A stretch of 64,000 nt of DNA, taken from NCBI GenBank assembly GCA_036936605.1, contig JAUPFV010000001.1, positions 316,712,809 to 316,776,808 on the forward strand, in the 5' to 3' direction. The notes below the pieces were generated by a model, which worked only from the letters and a program-made list of their open reading frames with translations, had not been told where the DNA came from and searched no databases. Of the stretch, positions 10,181 to 19,999 are shown in pieces. The first letter of the stretch is position 1, and each line of letters begins with the position of its first letter. Source of the stretch: Limnanthes douglasii subsp. nivea (Eukaryota; Streptophyta; Magnoliopsida; Brassicales; Limnanthaceae). Made by a program: the position numbers and the translations under genes.

Positions 10181-10199
10181 ATATCATCCTATCAACATG

Positions 10200-10790
10200 T
10201 AAAAGCATTAGTTAAAAGGGATAAACGTGAAACCTTAATAGTTGATAGATGTGAAACGTGAATTAAAATGATAGTTGGAAAACCTTAATAAATATGATAG
10301 ATGTGAAACGTGAATTAAATGATAGTTGCAAAACCTTAATAAATATGATAGATATGAAACGTGAATTAAAATGATAGTTGCGGAACCTTAATAGATATGA
10401 TAGATGTGAAACGTGAATTAAAATGATAGTTACGGAAGCTTAATAAATATGATAGATGTGAAACGTAAATTAAAATGATAGTTGCAGAACCTTAATAGAT
10501 ATGATAGATGTGAAACGTGAATTAAAATGATAGTTTTGGAACCTATGCAAATGCTAAAATAATAGACGTGAAACCTTAATAATATAGATAAATGCGAAAC
10601 CTAAGCTAATGTGAAACAGGGCTAATGTGATAGATGCGAAACCTTATGCAAATGTTAAACTAAAGCATAAGTGGCAAATGAGAAACCTATACAAATGTGA
10701 AACCGGAAAGAGGTAGTAGATGAGAAAACTATGCAAATTTGAAACCTATGCCAATGTAAAACATTGCACTAATGTAATAAAATTTGGAAT
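10200..10790 (+). repeat. GATAGATGTGAAAC-type repeat block F with 52-bp dimeric units
   Basis: GATAGATGTGAAACG-like subunits start at 10244, 10296, 10347, 10399, 10451 and 10503, giving periods of 52, 51, 52, 52 and 52 bp. Each is followed by a second subunit of type GATAGTTGCGGAACCTTAAT. After 10555 the array decays into irregular copies. Confidence 0.9.
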
Positions 10791-10802
10791 TACATACCTT
10801 TA

Positions 10803-11248
10803 TCATTTTGTTAATGATTGGTCTTGTTCGACTTTGATAAATTTTTCTTGATGTTTTATCAGAAAAGTATTTCTCGTTATCCTTGATTGTTCTCCGTCTT
10901 CTAATTTAGAAAACTTTGGTTCAAAATGTTTGGGTTGTAGTGGCATAATTTGCTTTTCATGTTTTAAATCAAAGATGATCTTTATATTATGGGTTGTAAG
11001 CCATATAAACTTTTGGCCTAATTTGAATGCTTTATTTTCGTCATCATATATCTTTACTATCTCTTCAAGCATATCCCAATGCTTTTTGTAAGAAGTTTTC
11101 TTTATTTTAAGATCATATGCTGCCTTTAAAATTAAATAAAAGTGCATCTTTTTTGCTGCTCTCATATGTTTTCACCTCACTTTTGTCTATTGCATCCGTT
11201 TTATCAGTGCAAAGAGGCATGACCTGTAGAAACATGTTTTGGTGCCAT
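10803..11248 (-). pseudogene. N-terminal exon of Ulp1-type MULE gene
   Basis: An open frame of 120 codons (11165-10803) contains 'HWDMLEEIVKIYDDENKAFK' then 'LGQKFIWLTTHNIKIIFDL'. That looks like the opening of the DUF1985-type domain (family wording: KAF.I..R.+.FT..D....LGL). A better start may be the ATG at 11246-11248 (MAPKHVSTGH), but it is out of frame with the main part. The exon at 9925-10180 continues the domain, with repeat block F in the apparent intron between them. Confidence 0.5.
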
Positions 11249-11289
11249 TTTTCTTATAAAAACAATAAATGAGAAAAATAGATCAGCTA

Positions 11290-11580
11290 TGATTGATGCA
11301 AAATTATTTGAAGTTAGATATGTGATAGTTGTGAAACATATGCAAATTTGAAACCATTGTAAAAGTGATAGATGCGCACACAACCTTTGCAAATGCTAAC
11401 ACATGTGGTAAATTGAAAGATGCGAAACCTATGTTAATGTATAAACACTGACACACAGATAGATGTGAAACCTATGTTAATCTATAACCATTATGCACTG
11501 ATAGATGTGAAACCTATACGGGCATGCAATTATTGCAAAATGATAGTTCCGAAACCTATACAAATGTAACAAAAGCAGGT
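11290..11580 (+). repeat. GATAGATGCGAAAC-type repeat block G
   Basis: About eight irregular copies, for example GATAGATGTGAAACCTATG near 11460 and 11500, lie upstream (minus strand) of the first exon of the Ulp1-type gene. Confidence 0.65.
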
Positions 11581-11658
11581 CTAATCTGCAGTAACAATAC
11601 TAAGGCTATTTCAATACGAAATTGCAGGGCGTTTATGATGTTAGTATGCGCATCTCGT

Positions 11659-11676
11659 GTCTCGCTATAGCGAGAC
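11659..11676. repeat. Perfect 18-bp palindrome
   Basis: GTCTCGCTATAGCGAGAC is fully self-complementary. It lies between repeat block G and the likely promoter of the minus-strand gene. Its role is unknown. Confidence 0.9.
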
Positions 11677-12035
11677 CCGAATAAACAATATGAATGATTG
11701 ATGATCGGACTGAAAACAGGTATAAATGAAGTAATGAAGAAGATTTAACACTCAAAATAGATATTAATCACACAAAACTGATATATATGAACCCTAGGTT
11801 ACTAAAATATGATATAATTGAACTGATGTTTCGAAAAAAAATATTACCAGACCTACTGTTTTAGGGTTGATATAGTTTTGAAATAGTTGAATCTTGAATT
11901 GGAATGTAAACGGAGGTAAATCATAAACTGTCGCGATAGTTATCGTCATCGATGGTAAACTGTCGTGATAGTTATGATGAAAAAAGTAGAGAATCAAAAG
12001 GAGAGAGGAAGAAGTTACACTAGTTTTAAAACCCC

Positions 12036-12050
12036 TATTTATATATATAG
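12036..12050 (-). promoter_or_regulatory. Possible TATA box for the minus-strand MULE gene
   Basis: The minus strand reads CTATATATATAAATAG, followed about 30 bp downstream by a pyrimidine-rich leader (CTTCTTCCTCTCTCC, 12001-12015). The first recognisable exon starts near 11248. The placement suits a promoter, but the region is AT-rich and chance matches are common. Confidence 0.3.
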
Positions 12051-12059
12051 GGAATAATT

Positions 12060-13300
12060 TATTTTTAAAAAACTAGTCAAAATTCTAGACATTTATTTAT
12101 AATAGGTTTAGATAATAGGTCATGTACAATAAATCTCTTTTTATATAAGTATGAAATATTTTATTTATAAATACACTAAACCTAAAATTCTATTATTTCT
12201 TATTATGCGAATATCGACCGACACTGCCTGATTATTTTTTATCCAGACCTGAGTGTCTCTCCGGGCACCGGCAGATGTACAGTGCTAATTGGTATTCTGA
12301 CATATTCATGTGAATGGTAGGGCTATATAGAGTAGTATTATTTTTAGAATGTTCATAATTCCATAAAATATAAATATATATAAAAAGAAAATGAATAAAG
12401 GAACAAACTTTGAAATGTAAAAAGGAAAAAGGATTCATGCACCAGAACTAGTGGGCCAGTTGTAAGAAGAAGAACGGACTGGTGATAATAAGATGAGATG
12501 AGATGGTCCAATTCTTGATTAAATACCAATTCCCACAGAAAAATGCGCAGTCACTATCACTATCACATGACATTATATCTCAATCTATCATAAATACTGT
12601 TTTTTCTTTTTTACTTTTAGATATAATAAAAAATAAGGGTAATTTATTCCGTTAAACTCAAGATAAAATTTTTAAAATTTTGCATATAAAAATAAGATTA
12701 TCTTTTGAATCACTTGGTTTTCCTGTTATTTTAAAATAAAAAAGAAGGTGCTTTTATTAAAAAAGGAATATAAATATAATATGAAGACAAATATTAAATT
12801 ATTAAAATAAAGGATTTAGATTTTGTATAATCCACTGAGTATAAAGTCAGTTTTTTTTTTTATAAAAACTGTTGCCCGAACTCTATAAACTTAACAATTT
12901 CAGAAATATATTTAAAAACAATTTATTTAGTATAAACTAAGATTATCTTTTTGATGAAAAAATAAATTCTTACAAAATACATTAGACATAGTTTAAACAA
13001 TACAATTAAATTAGAATTAAGATGAAAGATTACTAAAACCAACCATTTTGATATGGAAAATTGTAAATCCAAAGTCTAATAAAGTTATTAGCTTGAAAAC
13101 ATATATTGGTAACTATGTTAGATAGCTTTTATAGAAACCACTGACATATTTTTAAATGTTGTATAGCAAATAAATACTATATATGTACTTGAACTAAAAA
13201 AGAAATAGTTCTATGTAGAAGTAGAACCCTAACAATATCATATACTATAGTTTAATATATCAATGGGGGTCATAAATAATAATACTAAGTGATAGGCCCA
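12060..13300. other. Intergenic, AT-rich, no gene seen
   Basis: Upstream flank of the bHLH gene. I see no retroelement domain, no long open frame and no repeats beyond A/T runs. Distal regulatory elements of the gene may lie here but cannot be identified by eye. Confidence 0.6.
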
Positions 13301-13308
13301 CAAACTGC

Positions 13309-13316
13309 TATATAAA
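13309..13316 (+). promoter_or_regulatory. TATA box of HEC-like gene
   Basis: TATATAAA followed by GTCTCC is a canonical plant TATA box, 177 bp upstream of the ATG. A CT-rich leader with CTCTCTCTTTCTTTCTCTG follows near 13355, so transcription probably starts about 13340. Confidence 0.75.
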
Positions 13317-13492
13317 GTCTCCTGCTTCTTCTCTGCAAATTACAATCAAACTTTACACCTCTCTCTTTCTTTCTCTGCACAAAAACTTAGTGATAATATA
13401 TTTTATAAACCCTAAAAGCTCCCATCCCTCTGTCTCACCTTATCATCACCTGCTCTCACCATCTCTTTTCTCTCTCTACTCCTTCATCTCCA

Positions 13493-14086
13493 ATGGACAC
13501 GATGATGGAAAAGTTTCCTGAGTTCTCTAACCTCCCTATTTACCATAACAACACCCTCACTCTTTCTCAAGAAACACACTTCTCCTCACAAAACCCTACT
13601 TTCCCATTTTCTTCCTTATCAAAACACCCTAATATTCTTGATCATCAACAAGAAACCTTTTTTATGAACAACAAAAACGCAAACAACATGGCCGCCATGC
13701 GTGAGATGATCTTTCGCATCGCGGTAATGCAACCGATCCATATCGATCCGGAATCCATAAAACCAGTGAAGAGAAGAAACGTGAAGATATCGAAAGATCC
13801 ACAAAGTGTAGCGGCCAGAAATAGGAGAGAGAGGATAAGTGAGAAGATAAGAATCTTGCAAAGACTTGTACCAGGTGGAACTAAAATGGATACTGCATCG
13901 ATGTTAGATGAAGCTATACATTATGTTAAGTTCTTAAAGAAACAAGTTCAGACATTAGAAGAGCAGCAGCAAGCTGTTGTGGTTGGTGATTATCATCGAG
14001 GTTTTGGTACTAGTTCGAGTTATAATGTCAAAAGTTTCGATCTTTCTTCGAATCAAATGATGGGTAATACTCAAATGATGAGATGA
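13493..14086 (+). CDS. HEC1: HECATE1/2-type bHLH transcription factor
   Basis: A complete single-exon frame of 197 residues, as expected for this intron-less family. Residues 66-85 ([20 protein letters not shown]) and the run from '[16 protein letters not shown]' through the bHLH (about 104-153: [40 protein letters not shown]) match HEC1/HEC2 almost word for word. So do the start (MEKFPEF) and the end (MMGN.Q..R). HEC proteins are nuclear DNA-binding regulators of stigma, style and transmitting-tract growth and of stem-cell timing, acting as dimers with other bHLHs. The basic region is atypical, as in the family (Ala where E-box binders have Glu). Residue 110 is Asn where the family typically has His. 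The start fits the leader and the conserved N-terminus. HEC1 versus HEC2 cannot be decided here. Confidence 0.93.
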   Translation: MDTMMEKFPEFSNLPIYHNNTLTLSQETHFSSQNPTFPFSSLSKHPNILDHQQETFFMNNKNANNMAAMREMIFRIAVMQPIHIDPESIKPVKRRNVKISKDPQSVAARNRRERISEKIRILQRLVPGGTKMDTASMLDEAIHYVKFLKKQVQTLEEQQQAVVVGDYHRGFGTSSSYNVKSFDLSSNQMMGNTQMMR

Positions 14087-14109
14087 TGAGATGGGTTGAA
14101 GTTTGTTTT

Positions 14110-15600
14110 TTTTCTTCTAATTTAATTAGGGTTTGGTTTATTGTAAATTAAGTCAAGAGTGTTTTCTTTCCTAATTTGATGTTGTCGATCTTTATTTTAC
14201 ATTTTAATGTACTGTCTCATGTTAAAAGTTTAGTGTAATGACATTTCGGACTTGGTATGGGATGTGAATGAGTACAAATTTCGTAACTGAGTATTCCAAA
14301 GAAGGTGTAATGTGCCATACACTGCGCACCGCCTTGAGAGCCGAACCGGGGTACGAGGCAAAAGTTTCGGCTTTGTGTTCATTGAATATTTAGGATTTTG
14401 GATAGTTAAAGATTTTTAATATGATATATAAACAGACTTAATACTGAAATTTAATATCGCCTATTCCATTTTACTCATAGATATTAGGTGTGTATTTTAA
14501 TCTTTATTCAAATAAATATATTATTAAAATCAACTAAATGAGTGATTGATCGAACTTATCTGAAATTTTGAAAATACATTTTGATAAAAAAAAAAAAACG
14601 AATAAAACACTCTATGATAAGAAGTTGCATGGCTCGGAGGCGCATGGCATACCAACGCTGTTGCTTGCTGCAAAACTGTGTCGTGTTACAATACATCACG
14701 GAAGAAGGTGCAGTATGTCACACAGCTGCGAACAAGTATGTGCACGGCAACACGATTTGAGATTAAATTAAAAAATTGGTTAACCGTAGATTTAAAACAA
14801 TTGAGGTATAAACTTTTGTGGAAATATGGAATTTAACGTAAAAACTTGTAATTTAGTATTTAAACTGTAGTTTAGTAATGATGTCGCACGCTTCTAATTT
14901 AGTATTAAAGTTGTAATTAAATACTGAAAGCTGAAACTAAAGATTGAAGGTAGGACAAGGCGGAACAAAGTGACTCATGGAGAACATATAAATATTTAAT
15001 GCTGAAGGTATGCAAGCTAATGTTTAAAGGTTATAGCAGTCGAATCTATAGTGGTAATAAGATCTTCACTCGAAACTTATTAGCGGAGACATTATTTAGA
15101 ATTTGAAGGATGAGTTTTGTCAAAAACAGGTGTTATACTACTGTTATAGCCCAAAGTGCAAGATCGATAATGCCATATCTTCCTACGAATCATAAATCTT
15201 TATTTCAGAAGTAATTTCCCTTCAATAATACATGACTGCATTACCTATCATTGATGACGACTCCAAAGAAAGACCTAACGTGATAACGACCTATGTGCCA
15301 AAACAACTCAAACCCGATTAAAAGAACTTGCTCTATAAATCACAACAACCATATATCAAGACGACCCTAGGATGAAACCTAACCTTACTTAAGGAAAATA
15401 GTGAATATAGAGAGCTAAATAAGAAGCTTGGTATGGAGAATCTCCTAAGTATTTGGACGAACTCAACATAAAGAAGAATTTGCGCAAGCAATTACATAAA
15501 TATCACCGTATATAAAGCCTAAAGCAAGCCAAACAAATAGAGCTGGCGTATTAAAGAATATTCAAGAGCTTTTTAGGAATTTATAAGACACTATTCAATA
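14110..15600. other. 3' flank of HEC-like gene, no gene seen
   Basis: The 3' UTR probably covers the first 100-150 bp. The rest has no recognisable domain. A GC-richer patch at 14320-14370 and 14620-14760 stands out against the A/T background, but I could not assign it. Confidence 0.55.
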
Positions 15601-15639
15601 TTACTAAAATACCATAGGCAATCGCGGAAAACAAAGTGA

Positions 15640-16860
15640 TGCAAAGAGGAGCAAATCATGCTTTGATTTTGGGTGAAAACAAAAGAGATCGAGATATTTT
15701 AAAAGTTATTTCTTCCATCGTTGTGAACAAAGCTATTACAAATGAAATGGGTCCCTCATTGGTCGCTCAAGTCAATTGTTTATAGGATAAAGTGAGAGTT
15801 ACACCTACTGAGGTAATAAATAACATGCATATCCAATAATTTGTGTTGGGATATGATGCGTTAGGAAAGAAATGTGTTACTCGTAAATATGAGAGTTTAT
15901 CTATTTTCAATGCTTTATGGTTAGAAATGAATGAGTTAAATCAAAAGTAATGTTTTACAGTTATAAAACAAAAGAGATGTGGACGAACAAAGTAGGTTCG
16001 ATCATTTATCTAAGACTTTGCAATTGTTGACCGTAAAAATTATAGAAAAAGAAAACGAAAAATCTAGACGAGGTGGTAACATGAAATTTTTAATAAAGGA
16101 AATACAAATTTGGATAAAGAAAATGACAAACGTTCTAGTAACAAGGTTAATTCTAACAAAAAGGCAAAGTAATTGATGAACTCATAGACACTTAAAGATA
16201 CGAAAGCTAACTGTTTATATATTAGAACAATCTCCCTTGTCCCAAAACATTCATGAAGGAAATCTATCAAGGAAGTTTGATCCTTGTAGAATGGACAAAT
16301 ATAGTGGGAAAAAAGACCCAAAAAATCACCTAGAGCAGTTTAAGAATGTTATATTGTGGTTTAGTCCTGATGATACTATCTCATGTAGAGATTTTTTCTT
16401 GAAACCTAGGTGGAACGTTTTGACATGGTTTAATAATCTATCTTTTGGATCAATCAAAATCTTTGAGAGTTATAGACTTCTTCCAGGAGTCAGTTTATTG
16501 GAAATAAAGCAATTGAAAAAAATGATGATTATATTATGACTATGTACAAAAACCAGGTAAATATGTGACGAATTATGTGCGAAGGTTCGTCCAAAAATGA
16601 ATAGTGTTGACAATTGTCTTGAATGAGTGAATTTGGTAGATTTTAAGAGAAGTTTATTAGCATATAATAAATTACTTGAAAATTTGATAAAATATCCAAT
16701 GAATAGTATAAAAAAGTTTTTAAAAAGGTCTGAAATGTTTATGAAGGTAGAGAAAACTAGATATATAGTCGTTTCAAACAAGTCTCTTGATCAAATGAGT
16801 GGTCTATATGATAGAAAACATGGCCATACGAGAGACCCAGATAGGTCACCGAGGTCCTAA
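15640..16860 (+). pseudogene. Ty3-gypsy (Tat-type) gag fragment
   Basis: 'LSRKFDPCRMDKYSGKKDP' and 'NHLEQFKNVI' (about 16255-16350) match the retrotransposon gag core found in Tat-lineage elements; close cousins at about 29770 and 59850 in this window read 'LSRKFDPLKMTAYDGSGNP' and 'LPRKFDPFRMEAYDGTGDP'. It continues past frameshifts with a W-F-NL-GSI motif, 'YVTNYVRRF' and, near 16660, 'LLAYNKLLENLIKYP'. The stretch before 15979 is open in pieces but unassigned. No protease, RT or LTR follows on this strand, so it is an isolated decayed fragment. Confidence 0.65.
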
Positions 16861-17100
16861 TTACGCCTAAGTATTCATTTTACGAAAATCTAAACATAAA
16901 ATTTACTGTCTTGAATGTATTGATTGTGATTGTTTTCATAAGGCATAGGTCAAATTTAATTATCAACCTCCAAATATGGTAATAAAAAAAGTCTCAGAGG
17001 TCATTGCCTTGTCTATACTGTGGATTACATTCCCCATACTTTGGTTAAATTAAAAATATCTCAATACATATTAATGAATAAAAATTGATAAATCAATTTT

Positions 17101-18130
17101 TTATTTTATTTTATGAATAAGTACACAATATTTGATGAACCAAAGAAAACAATAAAAGATAAAAAACAACAAAAGAATGATAAAGTTATGCGATGCTATC
17201 ATGAATATCTTATCTCTCTCCCCTATTTGTTGAGGAATATCGATGGGAGGACCAACCACACCAGCTTGGGAAGGCATATGATAGCGTTCAGACACCTCAT
17301 CCCCACCTCGAGGATGATTTTGTTTGGGCTTAAAGGACGAGGAAGTTACGAGAGTAGGATTGACAACAATGGTCACCGGTCAGGATCAGTGCCTCAGGAA
17401 GAGACAGAAGCCCTCCATTAGAGACTGCATTGAGGATTCAACTCGAGAGGTAAGAAACTCCAAACTTCGGACTTGAGGAATTTAGACCGAAAATATCTAT
17501 AAAGTATCTTCGAGGAACCACAATTTTGAAACCGTAATTATTAGGAAGAATAAGCAAGTGAAGGAAACGTGGATAGAAGTGCATCTCGTGAAGAATTTTA
17601 GCACACCTAGCTAAAAAAGTAAGGATATAACGTTAGTGAACAAGCATGAATGAAATAAATCAACGATAAAAACCCATGTCTCGACGCATACTGGCATGGG
17701 AAAATTAGAGGAAACATGACCACCAGAGAAAGACGACCAATTTTCACCCCTTAGGTTTAAGTTGGGTTAGAGAGAGGTTAGCCCATGATAAATACTACAA
17801 TATAAACGGATCTAACGATATCCAAAGACCACAACGGAAGGTCAAGTGAGAAAAAAGATAGTCTCATTATCCGGAATATTGTTCTCGCAACAAATATTTA
17901 AATCCTTAACTACATTGAATGTTGAGGTGTAAAGACCACCTGTGCCCCGACCTAGGTACCAATCGTCACTTCATAAAAGAATTCCTTTACTATTAAGGAT
18001 GTTATGGTATTAATCATCGAGGATTTCCAGTTCTTATCAAGAAGGACCCTCGAGAGAATCAAAGGCACGAGTATCATCCACCATACAAAAATAAAGCTTT
18101 CTTGCATCATCTTCTTCCGTTATAATTATT
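17101..18130 (-). pseudogene. Possible degenerate gypsy extra-ORF remnant
   Basis: Minus-strand reading gives protein-like stretches broken by stops ('FPMPVCVETWVFIVDLFH', 'LGVLKFFTRCTSIHVSFTC') and a clean terminal frame at 17376-17101. The pattern vaguely resembles the N-terminal domain of Tat extra ORFs (compare 51844-52464), but no motif is decisive. Confidence 0.2.
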
Positions 18131-18260
18131 AGAGAGATAAAGTGAGAATTTAAAGAATGGTGCTCTAGATAGAGATGAGAAGTGAAACAGTGAAACTACA
18201 AAGTATTTAAAGAAATAAAGAAAGCAACATGTGGAGACGACACTTAAGAGTAACAAAAGT

Positions 18261-18283
18261 ATATATATATATATATATATATA
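18261..18283 (+). repeat. (AT)n microsatellite
   Basis: Pure AT dinucleotide run. Confidence 0.9.
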
Positions 18284-18299
18284 GCAACATAGCAGATGG

Positions 18300-19400
18300 A
18301 GTTACTGATACGATAGGTGTACAAAAGCCGTGTCTAAACATGTATAAAAGCATGGTCTATCATTGTATAAAAATGCTGCCCACAATGATATACCTACGTT
18401 GGAAAATCGTCTGGAAGGCTAGAAAAAGCTACGCTATTAAGAAGCCAACAACCTAAGACCTCACTAAAATTGGGGATACTATATATGGCATAAATGTAGC
18501 CTTTGTGAGATAGGGGAAAGTTAGAGGGAAAAATAGTAGCAATAACAAGATATTCTACTTTGTAATTTATACTAAAAATAATATACGAGTGTTCTTTAGT
18601 TATTTTAAGTTCATACGTATTTAACTACACATCTTTATCTGTTCAAACAATATTAGTTCATTAAGCTAGAGTGATTTTTGCCTCATCAGTGTGTAATTAA
18701 CAAAGTAGAATTTTTTAGTCTAGATAAAGAGAGTTTACACACGATCGTCCAATAAAAAAGAAATTACCTCCAATAAAATTTATGACTGGAATTGAAGAAT
18801 ATCCTTGGAAGATATTGAGAAGAAGTTGTGGATCTAAGGATGATGAAGAACTTATCGTTTCTTTTGATGACAAGGTAGTAGCAAAGTTAAATGGATGATC
18901 ATTTTTATATGTGGTATGGTAGACGAGTTACTTCAAGAGTTAAATTTTACCTTAAGTGGAGTTTTTTCAAAATCAGTGGTAGGTTAAATTTCATTGTAAT
19001 AAGCGACGTAGTTTTTTTTTATGTAAGAGCTGACTTAAGAGGTTCTTTATTATTTCTTTTGGTAGACTCCTTCACTTTTTTTTGGGTAACCTCGTCATTA
19101 TTGTTGTTAAGTTTCTTGTTTTGTTTTCTTGTGAGGAATATTAAGAGTCAGCCTAATAGGATATCCATATGTCATTTGTTTGTATAAAGCTTTTCTCGGA
19201 TAATCTCCATTTGCTCTAGTCTAATATTTTGGATTTTAATCTAATCTTGAGAATACATTTAAAAAACATTTAGTAACCAAATGATAGACATAATCAAATT
19301 ATTATTGGTAAAAAAGGTGATGATCATCTTTTGAACACTCATACAAAGCGTGTGATATTTATTTTATTATACAAAGATCACAAATGAGAGTTGAAAAAAG
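18300..19400. other. No gene recognised
   Basis: AT-rich DNA between gypsy remnants. Short open frames (for example 18891-19187) lack any recognisable motif and look like chance. Confidence 0.5.
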
Positions 19401-19892
19401 TGACGTCGTCACACAATCCCACAACTACCTAGATATTTTAGACAAACGTAAGTGAGCCTTAGTGCTGAACCGAGTATCATATTTGGGTACAAAAAGTACT
19501 AACATCGAAGATTTTCCCTTCTCCCGTTGACTATCAAGGACATGTTGGAGGCTAAGGCCCTATCACAAAGCTTGGGCCCAAAAAATGGCTGTTTAGGGCC
19601 CCAAATCGCTATTCTAATATTTGTTTGGAATTTTTTTTATTACTTTTTGGATTTGTAAAAATAGTTTAATAAATCTAAATGTACCCATATTTGACTGGAA
19701 TATATTTTATTGGATTTCAAATATTATGGTAATTTTAGATTATGGTTTAAAGAAACTTTTATTTAAGTTGTCGATACTCTACTTCTAAAGCAGTTTTTGA
19801 TAAATGGATATTTTTCTGAAATTTTAAGGTTCTATTTACCCAAAGGTTAGAGTTTATCCAATTTCCATTCACTTGATATTTTGCCTCCACCA
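19401..19892 (+). repeat. Gypsy 5' LTR
   Basis: The start TGACGTCGTCACAC and the next 75 bp (..CTACCTAGATATTTTAGACAAAC..GCCTTAG) match the sequence that follows the polypurine tract at 24613. The right end is set by CACCA just before a degenerate primer binding site (TGGTATC, 19896-19902). Confidence 0.65.
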
Positions 19893-19999
19893 TATTGGTA
19901 TCTTAACATCAAAAATCCTGCTACGTGTGTATTATGTCGTCGCGAAGAGATCGAAGGAAGAATATTGTGTCAATCGCTAAGATATAAAATTGTGAAGAT

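Noticed and set aside
10200..10790. Regularly spaced repeats reminiscent of a CRISPR array
   Set aside because: Units are tandem dimers with similar 'spacers', degenerate, and lie in a plant transposon; no cas genes and no unique spacers.
13619..13861. Minus-strand open frame opposite the HEC-like gene
   Set aside because: Shadow of the conserved bHLH coding sequence; no family match.
14568..14771. Small Cys/His-containing frame downstream of the HEC-like gene
   Set aside because: 67 codons, no recognisable pattern and no gene context; kept only as unassigned flank.
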